Source: Diploptera punctata
Lineage: Eukaryota; Arthropoda; Insecta; Blattodea; Blaberidae
DNA length: 64,000 nt
Reading direction: 5' to 3'
Assembly (NCBI GenBank): GCA_030220185.1
Contig: JASPKZ010007549.1
Coordinates: 372,001 to 436,000, forward strand
Made by a program: the position numbers and the translations under genes
Notes under the pieces: model-generated
Databases searched by the model: none
Told to the model about the DNA's origin: nothing
Seen by the model: only the letters and a program-made list of their open reading frames with translations
In this document: positions 40,673 to 51,332 of the stretch, in pieces
Layout of the letters: every line of letters begins with the position of its first letter
How positions within the stretch are numbered: the stretch's first letter is position 1

Positions 40673-40996
40673 GAAATCATTTTAAAAACACGTAAGAAAA
40701 TACAGGAGAAGATATGTCATTTATCTTCAAATCAATTGTAGGAAAGTTTTTTTTTTCTCTACACACTTTTTCACAATATTTTCTTTAAAACAATTTCACA
40801 TAGTCTTAATGATGTATTGCTATGGAGAAATTAAAGAAAAACATGGATCGGAGACTTGAGAGTAGAAAACAGTTGCACAAGAATTGTAGTTTTATAGAAA
40901 AGACTAAACTATATGAAGATAGTTGTGGAATGCAGGCTTTCACAGCCGGTAATCATGGTATTAAAAGATTCCGGGCTATGTGGCCGTGGTCTATAA

Positions 40997-41061
40997 CTGG
41001 CGTTTCTTCCAGACGTTTCTCCCTCAACTGCGGAGGCATCTTCAGTGGCGAGCGCTTCCAG
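40997..41061 (-). ncRNA. Hammerhead ribozyme candidate, left arm
   Basis: CUGG/CCAG and CCA/UGG stem I, intact CUGAAGA, a slightly shortened stem II (CCUC/GAGG), GAA, ACGU, C. Core complete. Confidence 0.77.
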
Positions 41062-41090
41062 CTGTTGTTTCCCTGTCGTAGACTCGACAG

Positions 41091-41156
41091 CTGGAAGCAC
41101 TCGCCACTGAAGATGCCCTCCGCAGTTGAGGGAGAAACGTCTGGAAGAAACGCCAG
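41091..41156 (+). ncRNA. Hammerhead ribozyme candidate, right arm
   Basis: Stem I outer CUGG (41091-41094) with CCAG (41153-41156), inner CCA/UGG; CUGAAGA; UG; stem II CCCUC-CGCAGUU-GAGGG (five pairs); A; GAA; ACGU; C. The best-formed ACGU-type copy. Confidence 0.83.
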
Positions 41157-41214
41157 TTATAGACCACGACCACATAGCCCGGAATCTTTTAATACCATAT
41201 ATGAAGATAGAATG

Positions 41215-42905
41215 TTAGGTATTTATTAGAAAGTAATTCTGTGAGGTTTTATTTTAAAAACCAGTAAGATTTTATACCTCGGTTTGTACTTTGTATCCTT
41301 TCAGGGACTCTCTTCATATAACTGGCTTCTGACTGTTGAGTTGGTAGTACTGTACTTCTCCCGTCTTTGCTACTGAACTGGTGAACTTCCAACTATTTCT
41401 CCCCCTCCCCCGGAAATGAAAAAATATATTATTTTATGCCTTTGCATTTTTGTTCGTAGAATGTTTATGAACTTTGAGCTTTTTTAGATTTCTCTATGTA
41501 TTTAATCAAATTTACCTTTACAACAAATATGCAATTAAAGCTAAATTCATATAAAAATTTCACAAACAAAAATAAACATTTACTATTATTACTTCGATTA
41601 GCAGAATATCAAACAGCTTCTATTTCCTGGGAAAGATGGTAACTCGATGTTTAATTCTGACATTTTATACATTTTTGTTGTTTGGTTCTTTCTGTAGAAA
41701 AGAAACGTGGCATATCCTGCCAATGTTTTCTTACTTGGTTCATAGATGGCTTAAGAATGCAGGTGGTGGGTTGAGTCTTGTTTGCAGAACATGTAGCGAT
41801 ACTTGTGTTACAATATTATAGCATTAACACATATATTTCAAATTTGAGGGTTGCTTCCTTTTTGCAGAGTATAGTCCAATGTTCTTCAGTAATCTGTCTT
41901 CCATCGCCCTTTTCTTATGTCCTGAAGTGTACAAGCTGACTTTAAATGTAAAATACTTAGAACCTGAAGAAATAATTCTCTTCATGCCCGATGTTGTAGT
42001 AACATTTTGAAGAAGGATTTATGTCCCAAGAGGAATTACTGGTTCAGGTTGGGTTTAATTTTCGGTAGAGCCGGTTTCTCTTCTTAGGGTCGGAAGTTGG
42101 TACACTGGATAGAAAACACTTCAAAATTACTAAAAAAATTGTTTCTTGTAGAAATAATTGCAGATTTATTCACTTCTTAATTTCCCAGCAGATTAAGTAA
42201 ATGTAGGTGGTATTATTCTTCACCGTCAATTTAAAATAAATTATTTTCCTTTCTTAAATCAATTATTCTGCTTGTATTAAATATTACATTTTATCAGGAG
42301 AGCTCTTCTTGCTTCTATCTTTATGGAAAGTTGAATGCAGAATGACTAGTGTAATTCTTTTATAATTTTAAGACCATTATTACATCACATGATGGTAATT
42401 TTAAATTCTATTGGTTAATAGTTCTTTAAATATAAGGTTTAAATTGATTTGTTAAATAAGAAAGTTAATTGTTTTAACATCCAATCAGAGTTTAGTTTAC
42501 TTTCATTTAAGATATGAAGTTAAGCAGGTGTTTGTTCTTATTACAGTTATAACATAAAAGAATTCTGACAACAATGACTTAAAACAATTTTTAAAAGCAT
42601 TATTTACAAAACTGTTATGTAGTGCAATTTCTTTAATTCTTACTGAGACATTTTTATTCAACAATAACCAACAATGAATTATTTAGATGTTTTTATTTAT
42701 TTAAGTTATATTTAAATATTAAAAGAATTTTAAAATACAAAATTATTAACTTAAACTTTTATATTCATTATAATATTGATATTCTGCTTTAAACTTAGCT
42801 AGAAAAAATGGCTGAAATTGTACAATAACTAGCGATGTTGTGTATTAATAAATTACTTGATATCTCAAAGCTGATTTGAAGCAGATATCGTGTTTTGCAA
42901 AAACC
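41215..42905. other. AT-rich, apparently unique DNA
   Basis: No repeats, SINE boxes or LINE codons recognised over 1.7 kb, unusual for this window. It could be intron or flank of a host gene if the exon candidate at 42909 is real. Confidence 0.4.
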
Positions 42906-42908
42906 AAC

Positions 42909-43054
42909 CTCAGCTGTAAACTTTTTGTTAGACGAACTCCATAACCTGGTCTTCCTCTGGATATTTTACCCTCCATTTTCATGTAACCGTTTGACTGTGC
43001 TGTCCTGTAGACAGTAACATTTTGAGGTATTTTCTGCATGATCTGTTGCACCGC
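42909..43054 (-). CDS. Candidate internal host exon, unknown protein
   Basis: A 146-base minus-strand segment is bounded by TTTATTTACAAG (pyrimidine-rich acceptor) and CTGAG followed by GTTGGT (possible donor). In phase 0 it encodes AVQQIMQKIPQNVTVYRTAQ, then GYMKMEGKISRGRPGYGVRL and TKSLQL. The composition is balanced and does not resemble the LINE or Penelope-like tails around it. I do not recognise the protein. No neighbouring exon was found, and the donor is weak, so it could be chance. Confidence 0.35.
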
Positions 43055-43059
43055 CTTGT

Positions 43060-44560
43060 AAATAAAAGTCACAACAATTTATCAACTGATACACAATGTG
43101 TTCCAGTTTTATGGGACCTGAATATACCACAGATTCAATCACAAATTAAAATTTATAGAAATATTTTATGCACATTTTACTGCAATTTGTATCAGCTTTT
43201 GTTGGTAATCGTGCATTTTGTCTTGGTAATTGACAAAGCTTTATTTAAAAGTAGAAATAAAACCAATATGTAGGCTTTTTGAATGTAAGTTCTTAATGAG
43301 TACAGAATGTCTCAAATTAATGTACATACTGTTTGAAACAATCAGCAATCAAATCACACATATATACAATTTTCCCTGTAGATGTTCAAAATGGCCACCT
43401 CCTGTTACAGTGCAATCCCAGTAGCAGAGCAAAACAAGCATGTGCTCAATGTTCTTTAATGTTCCATAAAATATTTATTTTGGTGGTTGGGACGGTATTT
43501 AAATTCAGCCCAATATTTACCTGTAATATTTCAGTACCAACTTGCGTTAATCAAATACTAACTGAATGTCAGCTATTTTTTCTATAATTATTTGAACAAA
43601 ATATGTTTATATACTTAAGATCCTCTAACTGAAAAGTGACGCAACAATTAAGTGAGTTGATTTCAGTTGTTTTATATTGTTAAAAGTTAGTAAATCATTG
43701 TTGCATTTGTTTATCTTCACTTTTTAGTTAGATCGTCTTTTGAATATGTCTTTCACTGCCTTCTAAATCATATAAAAACTGTATATGTCTCTGATTTGTT
43801 TGCTGAATAATTCAATTGATTGCAAAACAAAATCTGAATTATGACTTTTTATAGAGTATTTTTTATTGTTTCAGTGACTTTAAAAATCTATTGAAACGGC
43901 TATTAGATCATCTTTGTTAATGATTTGATTAACAATTATAATTATTGTCATTGAAATAAAAAAGTATAAACATGGTCATGGTTCAGGCATGTAAACATAA
44001 AGAGATGGGCTGTCTAGCGCTGAAGCAGGAAGTTATCAAATGTTACATCATGAGTCTTAATTTTGCAGTCATGCCCTGATCTGAAGTGACATTAAAGAAC
44101 AGAGTTAAATAAACACTAACTGCATTAAATTAAAGCATAAATTCAATTAATTTAATCTGAAATAATAAAAATACTTGTAATTAAAAAGTAATAAATAAAT
44201 TATGGAATTCATAATAATACGAAGTTAATAAAATGATGGCTGTAACATGTGTGGAAGTGGAAACTAGACTCACAATATGGCTACCTGCCCCTTCACTAGT
44301 CGCTGTCTGTCTCTCTATGTCTGCAGTATGTTGTTCTTGTAATTGATTGTGTTTGCAGATATTGTTACATTGAAGCGTTGAACTTAGTGTTTTCTGACCG
44401 GAGTCTCGGAGTTGATCGATTGCGGTAACAATCAGATTCACAACCGCGTGAACATTTCATCGTGTTTTGTGTGCATTACAAGCTCATTCGACTTTTGGCC
44501 TTCTCAACAAGAAGGGCTCTCAACGTAATTTCTTTAAATGTGCGATCATTATTTATATAA
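43060..44560. other. AT-rich DNA with a small inverted repeat
   Basis: Contains a short TIR-like pair, AGATCCTCTAACTGAAAAGTG near 43618 (first 20 bases conserved) and its inverse ending GTTAGATCGTC near 43738: a 125-base MITE-like unit also echoed near 51620 and 52260 (GATAAACAAATGCAAC). A minus frame 44181-44441 has no motif. Nothing else recognised. Confidence 0.4.
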
Positions 44561-44563
44561 TCT

Positions 44564-45957
44564 TCTACAACTTACTGAAAAGGGAACTGTGTTATCAAAT
44601 GAATCGGTCGCTGCCAAATGTCCTTTCTTCATTTTTTGTTGTTGTTGCAACAACTTACTGAAAAGGGAACTGTGTTATCAAATGAATTGGTCACTGCTAA
44701 ATGCCCTTGCTTTAATTTTTTGTTGTTGCAAACAACTTACTGAAAAGGGAACTGTGTTATCAAATGAATCGGTCGCTGCCAAATGCCCTTTCTTCATTTT
44801 TTGTTGTTGTTGCAACAACTTACTGAAAAGGGAACTGTGTTATCAAATGAATTGGTCACTGCTAAATGCCCTTGCTTTAATTTTTTGTTGTTGCAAACAA
44901 CTTACTGAAAAGGGAACTGTGTTATCAAATGAATTGGTCACTGCTAAATGCCCTTTCTTCAATTTTTTTGTTGTTGCAACAACTTACTGAAAAGGGAACT
45001 GTGTTATCAAATAAACGGGTCGCTGCTAAATGCCCTTTCTTCAATTTTTTGTTGTTGCAACAACTTACTGAAAAGGGAACTGTGTTATCAAATAAACGGG
45101 TCGCTGCTAAATGCCCTTTCTTCAATTTTTTGTTGGTTGCAACAACTTACTACTGAAAAAGGAACTGTGTTATCAAATTAATGGGTCACTGCTAAATGCC
45201 CTTTCTTCAATTTTTTTGTTGTTGCAACAACTTACTGAAAAGGAACTGTGTTATCAAATTAATTGGTCACTGCTAAATGCCCTTTCTTCAATTTTTTTGT
45301 TGTTGCAACAACTTACTGAAAAGGGAACTGTGTTATCAAATAAACGGGTCGCTGCTAAATGCCCTTTCTTCAATTTTTTGTTGTTGCAACAACTTACTGA
45401 AAAGGGAACTGTGTTATCAAATAAACGGGTCGCTGCTAAATGCCCTTTCTTCAATTTTTTGTTGTTGCAACAACTTACTGAAAAAGGAACTATGTTATCA
45501 AATTAATTGGTCACTGCTAAATGCCCTTTCTTCAATTTGTTGTTGTTGCAACAACTTACTGAAAAAGGAACTATGTTATCAAATGAATTGGTCACTGCTA
45601 AATGCCCTTTCTTCAATGTTTTTGTTGTTGCAACAACTTACTGAAAAAGGAACTATGTTATCAAATTAATTGGTCACTGCTAAATGCCCTTTCTTCAATT
45701 TGTTGTTGTTGCAACAACTTACTGAAAAAGGAACTATGTTATCAAATTAATTGGTCACTGCTAAATGCCCTTTCTTCAATTTTTTGTTATAACAACTTAC
45801 TGAAAAGGGAACTGTGTTATCAAATGAATTGGTCACTGCTAAATGTCCTTTCTTCAATTTTTTGTTGTTGCAACAACTTACTGAAAAGGGAACTATGTTA
45901 TGAAATTAATTGATCACTGCTAAACGCCCTTTCTTCAATTTGTTGTTGTTGCAAAAA
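44564..45957. repeat. 82-bp tandem repeat, about 17 copies
   Basis: The unit contains CAACTTACTGAAAAGGGAAC, TGTGTTATCAAATGAATTGG, TCACTGCTAAATGCCCTTTC and TTTTTTGTTGTTG. Two types alternate early on (CGGTCGCTGCCAA versus TTGGTCACTGCTAA), giving a two-unit higher-order pattern at 44564-44940 before single-type arrays. Each joint has GTTGTTGCAACAAC, a perfect palindrome. Frames through the array are artefacts. Confidence 0.95.
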
Positions 45958-46230
45958 ATGAGTTAACTACGGATTCAACGTCCTTACATAAGAGGGATTC
46001 AGTGCTAAAGTGGACCAAGTCCATGTGTTTTTTTAACCAAAACTCATAAAGTTAAAGTAATACATTTAATTGTGGATGAAGAATTAAACATTTTTACAGT
46101 AAAAAAATACTAACAATACTTGGTTCACTATTGCTCTGAAGAATTCTTGATATTTTGAACCCAAATTTACATAAAATTAGTATTTTCAATATTTGGACTT
46201 AGTCCCCTCATACATATACATCTTCTTTGC
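45958..46230. other. Unassigned spacer
   Basis: Nothing recognised. Confidence 0.4.
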
Positions 46231-46234
46231 TTAA

Positions 46235-46452
46235 CCCTTAAATTGGCAAAACCAAATTTCTTCTATTAGTTATTTGAATTTGCGGACCGCAGTGAAAACG
46301 CAATATTGTGTAACTTTTATTGATAGGAATGTTGTATAATTAGACACACATTTAAGTGGTTTCTTTTTGTTCGTTTTCTTCTGATGTATTAAAAATATTA
46401 AATTATTTAAACGAACTGATGTATCCAAAAGGATACATTACGAATTTAAGGG
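46235..46452 (-). mobile_element. piggyBac-like MITE, copy 1
   Basis: Begins TTAA then CCCTTAAATTGGCAAAAC and ends ATTACGAATTTAAGGG, an inverted copy of 47089-47307 with about 85 percent identity. TTAA is present on the left only; the right flank is GGCCAC, so one target copy has mutated. Contains TGTATCCAAAAGGATACA, a small internal palindrome. Confidence 0.8.
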
Positions 46453-46741
46453 CCACAGTTGAGCATTTTATTTTTAGTTTCATGCTAAAATGTCCTTAGT
46501 CCAGGATAGAGAGCCTCTAGCAGGACCTTGTCAATTAGTTGTATTGGAGAAAGGGTCTTTAACAATGACCAATTCAAATTTAAACCTAGCTTAAAATTTT
46601 GTTGACGAAGTGATCACGCATTAAAGGATCATATATACCAACAATAGTTAACTGTGAGTTCCAACTGCAAGGTCTTTGGATCGAGATCACAATATTTGGA
46701 GCATGAGAGCTCCTCAGTATCACTGCACGCACTATGTGTTT

Positions 46742-47493
46742 TGTCCACCGCTGTGGTCTCGAGGTAGCGTGCTGCCTTGTCACGCAGCGGTCCCGAGTTC
46801 GATCACCGTTCGGAACAAGTTTCCTGGGTGATTGTTTTTCACCTAAAATGTTCCTATGGTATAGATGGTAATGCTGTAAAATTTGTTATAGTTCCAGATA
46901 TTTTCATGACCCTTGTAGAGTTTTATTTTTAAGGCGGGTAGCATTTAAGTTGGGTTATATCTAGTTTGCAATTATCAGTAATTGTGGATTATTAGGCTGA
47001 TCGGGGCGGATGGTGTAAGACAAATGTTAGGAAAGTTTAAGACCCAAACAGTCCCCGAACATCATATGGCCATCATTATCATCATTAACCCTTAAACTCG
47101 TAATGTATCTTTTTTGATACATCAGTTGGTTCAGTTAATTTAATATTTTTAACAAATCAAAAGAAACGAACAAAAATAAACCACTTAAATGTGTGTCTAA
47201 TTATACAATATACCTAATAATAACAGTTATATACGATTACGTTTTCAATGCGGTCCGCCACATTCCAATAACTAACAGAAGAAATTTGTGTTTTGCCAAT
47301 TTAAGGGTTAACATATTCGTTTAAGTTTAGGATTAAGGCCTCCCCTGGTGCATCATTATCATCACCTATCATATATCATTGCGGCAGTGTAACTCCTCCT
47401 TCCAGGTGCCCCAACCTCAGAAGCGTGTTACAATAACGCCATGCCAGGAGAGAATGCCAGAATGTAGAAATGGCAACGTGGTGGCATTGAATA
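46742..47493 (+). mobile_element. SINE-1, short-tail variant, doubly interrupted
   Basis: Head TCCACCGCTGTGGTCTCGAG, a mutated B box GAGTTCGATCACC, then an unrelated insert of about 165 bases at 46848-47013, then GTAAGACAAATGTTAGG. The body is next interrupted by the MITE at 47089-47307 and resumes ACATATTCGTTTAAG to AGTGGCATTGAATAA-like end. Removing both inserts restores the order of the 32553-32900 copy. Confidence 0.88.
47089..47307 (+). mobile_element. piggyBac-like MITE with TTAA target duplication
   Basis: TTAA (47085-47088), CCCTTAAACTCGTAATG at the left, TTGCCAATTTAAGGG at the right, TTAA (47308-47311). The 219-base body is non-coding. The uninterrupted SINE-1 at 32.7 kb reads ATCATTAACATATTC at this point, a pre-insertion site with a single TTAA. 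TTAA duplication and CCC/GGG termini are diagnostic of the piggyBac superfamily. Confidence 0.93.
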
Positions 47494-47739
47494 AGAATAC
47501 ATTTTATTTACAAATAAATGTTGTACACAGTATTGACACCCGAATGAGCAAATGCTTGTGCTCGGGTGCAGTTCAGTTACATGAATAATACAAACAGAAT
47601 AAATACATTTAAAGTTAGGGGCCAGTTTCATTTTTACATGAATTATGGCACATACAAATAAATAATAATGTATTGGGAATAAGACTTATTCTAACAAGAG
47701 AATTAATGCCATGGAGAATGATTTATATAAAATAACTAG

Positions 47740-48238
47740 AAGTCCCGGCCACGCGTTGCTGTGGCTAAGGTATACGTTAAAAATTTAAATTATGTTGCTG
47801 TCTTTCAGCCAGATTACTTAAAACTAATACTTACACACGAAATTAATAATATTGAAAATAAAATAAACACTCAACACACTTAAATTATGAAATAATCAAT
47901 ATTTGTAATTCAATTGAAATTCGCGGTTACAACAAAAAGCACAGCCATCTGGATCTCTCTTTGTTAAATAATAAACCAATTACCGTACAAAATTACCTTA
48001 CACCGCCATCTGTTAGAATCGTATGCAACTCACAGATAATTATAACTCTTTGTTAAATAATAAATAATTTGCAATAAAAAATAATGCGACTACAAATTTA
48101 GTTATAAACTACCCTAAGTCTCAAGTTGGATCAAACTGCACACAGTGTGCAAAATTTTTATTAAAATTGGTTCAGTAGTTTAGGATTCCATCGCGGACAA
48201 ACAACGTGACACGAAATTTTTATATAAGATATAAACCA
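47740..48238 (+). repeat. Unclassified dispersed repeat
   Basis: Starts AAGTCCCGGCCACGCGTTGC and ends GTGACACGAAATTTTTATAT, preceded by AAAATTGGTTCAGTAGTTTA. These are hallmark ends of a repeat class common in insects; I cannot assign the superfamily. No coding sequence. Confidence 0.55.
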
Positions 48239-48519
48239 TACAATGTAATGGATTATAACCAATAATACAGAAGAAAGTAATTAGTAATATATTGATAAGA
48301 CAAAATATATATCCTGTACCTACAGATAGAGCTGTCCAAGCATAGAGGTTAATGTCCCACTGGACAATTTCTCTCTGATTTTCTTACAGGAATTCCCACG
48401 CCCCTATCCCGTTCTTCATTATTATCACATATTCTGCGCATCGTCTCTTTTTGGCCCCCAAAAAAAATCCTAATCACTTTATTCTTAAGTGCACTTTCAT
48501 CTTCTCGTAACTAAGATAC

Positions 48520-49008
48520 CATGTTTGTCTTCCTTCTTCTTCGGCTTTCTCCCACTTACGGGTTTGCCGTCTTCAGTTTCCATTTATCTCTATCATTCCA
48601 ATCTGCCTCTTCCAAATTCCTATCATCCATTATAGTTCTGACGTAGGTTTTCCATTTCCATCTTGGTCTGCCACGTTTATTTCTTCCAGGGGGTGACCAT
48701 TGGTATATATTTTTTGGCCATCTTTCATTTTCCATTCTTTGTACATGGCCATATCATTTAAGCGTTTGATTTTCAATCCTCTTAACAACAGATGTGGTGA
48801 CTTCTCTCCAAAGGAATTAATTTCTTATTTGATCCTGTCTTGTTTTTTGGAGGCTTCTTCTAAAATAATCAAATTCAACTGTTCTAATTTTATTCTTTGG
48901 TAATTCCGTCAAAGACCAAGTTTCGCTTCCATATGACAAAATATTCTGTATTATGCTATTATAAATTTCCATTTTAGTTTCCTTTGTAATATTGTTTGTC
49001 TTTCATGA
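48520..49008 (-). mobile_element. LINE C-terminal fragment
   Basis: Minus strand: MEIYNSIIQNILSYGSETWS, LTELPKNKIRTVEFDYFRRS, GHVQRMENERWPKNIYQWSP and GRNKRGRPRWKWKT in two or three frames, with a GAAGAAGAAGGAAG tail near 48530. It is a different subfamily from RTE-A and LINE-B, closer to the fragment at 11385. Confidence 0.82.
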
Positions 49009-49309
49009 AACTAAATAATCACCCATACACCACATATATGTCACTTTTTTTTCTAGAAAATGTTGTCTTTTTTTTTTCTTGACTGAAAAAACAGCACGGA
49101 GATGCTATAGTAAAAAGTTGAAGGTTGGATTGAGTAGTTCTCTTGTTAGCAGTTGTTATACCGCTACTATTACCACTTGGTCGGTTTGGTAGTAACGTCA
49201 TTTTCCATCCATAAAACAATGTCACACCGAATTTGTTGGTTACACTCTTATTCAAGGCAGTTTATCTGCTGCAGTATTGTATATACTCTTTCCCAGCTGC
49301 ATCTATTTT

Positions 49310-49645
49310 CGTGTTTAGCAGTGACCTAGTGCTTCCCTTTCAAGCCCAGTGTCCTTTGTAAAGGTCATGATACAAAATTTAATTTTTTCCCATTGTACCA
49401 CATGTCCTGTCCATTGAAGTCTACGAGACTTAACTGTTCTTATTATATCTGGTTTCCCATGAATATCACGTAGCTCACTGTTATGTAATCTTCTCCATTT
49501 GCCTGTCTGTTCATCTCTCTTTGTTCCAAACATTTTCTTAATACTCGTAATCTTTTCTCCTCCATTGAAGTAAGAGTCCATGTTTCGCATCCATATAATT
49601 AGTAAGATCGAATTCCGTGGTAACTGACGTAACAATTGCTTCAAT
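49310..49645 (-). mobile_element. RTE-A LINE fragment
   Basis: Minus strand: a mutated GCETWTL region near 49580, KMFGTKRDEQTGKWRRLHNS, ELRDIHGKPDIIRTVKSRRL and QWTGHVVQW, then a frameshift. The C-terminal MNLRVR part is missing, so the 3' end was lost after insertion. Confidence 0.83.
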
Positions 49646-49759
49646 ATAAAGTAACTTTTTTAAGACTTCATTTAGTTGGACAATACTTTTTTCTCTTCAG
49701 TATGTTTATATACGGGTTTCAATATTTTTAACGGAAATATGAAGTTTCCATCTTTATAT

Positions 49760-50007
49760 AATTGAAGGGCTTAGGGCAATAACATGATAAGCCACATATT
49801 GTTCTTCCTGAGATTTAAGGATTTTAATGTTTCAAAAAATTATAAATACTAATTGTGCTGTATTGTTGTTAATACATTGTGTGTCTATATGTTTTAACTT
49901 ACAAATGGTTTTATGGATATTTCATACATTTTATTTGCTATCATTGTAATAAATGACATTTCTTAACACAATGTGGCTTATCATGTTACTGCCCTAAGCC
50001 CTTCAAT
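49760..50007. mobile_element. MITE with 38-bp TIRs
   Basis: AATTGAAGGGCTTAGGGCAA to AGCCACAT at the left is matched inverted at 49972-50007 with one difference. The 248-base element lies next to TATA, consistent with a TA target. The centre is AT-rich and non-coding. Confidence 0.85.
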
Positions 50008-50179
50008 TGTATTTAAACTTTACGTTTTTATATTGGTAACTGACATAACTGTAGGATGACATTCTACAGAGTGAAAGTAAAATAATAGGCTAATCTCTGA
50101 AGTTTTCAATTGTATTCCAACAATCAAATGTTAATGTAATAAATATATTATGCATATAACTTTTTGAACTTTTGTCAAA

Positions 50180-50400
50180 TAAAATATTTCCTGTGCAATG
50201 AATGGGTGAACTTTTGCTTAAAACCATTGAAAAAGGCCTTCATTTCAAGCTTCAAGAAAAGGTCACCCCCAAATCAATATCAAATATTGATATATAAATA
50301 TATTTGGGATGACCTTTTCTTGAAGCTCAGTGAACTGAAGGACTTTTTCAATGGTTTTAACTAAAAGTTTACCCATTGATTGCACAGGGAATATTTTATT
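50180..50400. repeat. Long fold-back repeat, unit 1
   Basis: Arms of about 95 bases pair along their length (GTGCAATGAATGGGTGAACT with AGTTTACCCATTGATTGCAC; CTTCAAGAAAAGGTCACCCC with the inverse near 50308-50325) around an AT-rich loop at 50268-50300. Unit 1 has more mismatches than unit 2. Confidence 0.85.
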
Positions 50401-50456
50401 TCAACAAACAGTCCAGAAAGTTACAGCCTAACCGTCCTGGGTTATAGGCTAACTTT

Positions 50457-50679
50457 AAATATTTCCTGTGCAATGGATGGATGAACTTTTACTTAAAACC
50501 ACTGAAAAATGCCTTCATTTCACTGAGCTTCAAGAAAAGGTCACCCCCAAATCAATATTAAATATTGGTATATAAATATATTTGGGGGTGACCTTTTCTT
50601 GAAGCGCAGTGAAATGAAAGCCTTTTTCTATGGTTTTAAGTAAAAGTACATCCATCCATTGCACAGAAAATATTTTATT
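50457..50679. repeat. Long fold-back repeat, unit 2
   Basis: A second copy 57 bases downstream, with nearly perfect inner arms (GCTTCAAGAAAAGGTCACCC and its complement at 50582-50607). The two copies are direct duplicates, and the shared flank TTTATTTCAACAAA follows both. Confidence 0.87.
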
Positions 50680-50969
50680 TCAACAAAAAGTCCAAAAAGA
50701 TATAACCCTAATATATATATATATATATATATAGGAGGAGTTAACAAAATATTAGTTTTGAGTTTTTGTGTTCTAATAAATTTTAATCACTAATTATACA
50801 TAATAAAGGGAACTGATGTAACAGCCAACGCTTTTGCGTGGTGTAAAAGTTTTAATTAAAATAAGTAATAATATTTCTTTACGTATGGGTTTGTTCATAT
50901 CCTTAATTATTTTGGAATATAAGGACTTAAAATATTTGTAATGGTCCATTTAGCATTCTTAGGATTTTT

Positions 50970-51332
50970 TTTGGACCAAAGTGAGATGAACAGACAGGCG
51001 AATGGACAAGACTACATAACAATGAACTACATGGTCTGTATAGGAAACCAGATATAATAATAACAGTTAAGTCTCATAGACTGCGATGGGCAGGACATGT
51101 TGCACGTATGGAGAATGAAAGACGTACATGGAAGCTTCTTGTAGGGAAGCCAGAGGAAAAACTCCCAGTTGGTAGACCAAGAATCAGGTGGGAGAACAAC
51201 ATTAACTATGATTTGAGGGAAGTAGATTATACAGGGAATGATTGGAAAGCATTAGCTCAGGGTAGGGATGTATGGAGAGCTTATGTCCGCGCGGCCATGA
51301 ACCTACGGGTTCGGTAGTGCCAGTGAGTAAGT
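50970..51332 (+). mobile_element. RTE-A LINE 3' fragment
   Basis: From the FGPK-like region (TTGGACCAAAGTGAGATGAA) through TVKSHRLRWAGHVARM, WKLLVGKPEEKLPVGRPRIR, YDLREVDYTGNDWKALAQ and AYVRAAMNLRVR with stop at 51317, then GCCAGTGAGTAAG. Frame intact over the last 69 codons. Confidence 0.92.

Larger units (their letters stand above)
40923..41197 (-). mobile_element. Fold-back hammerhead element, 275 bp
   Basis: Direct repeats TATATGAAGATAG at 40910-40922 and 41198-41210. Same subfamily as 34719-35012 but inserted in the opposite orientation: the single-copy AGGCTTTCACAGCCGGTAAT block is at the left end. Arms meet around CCCTGTCGTAGACTCGACAG. Confidence 0.86.

Noticed and set aside
44564..45957. 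CRISPR-like or coding array
   Set aside because: 82-bp units without spacers; the open frames are different phases of the same repeat.
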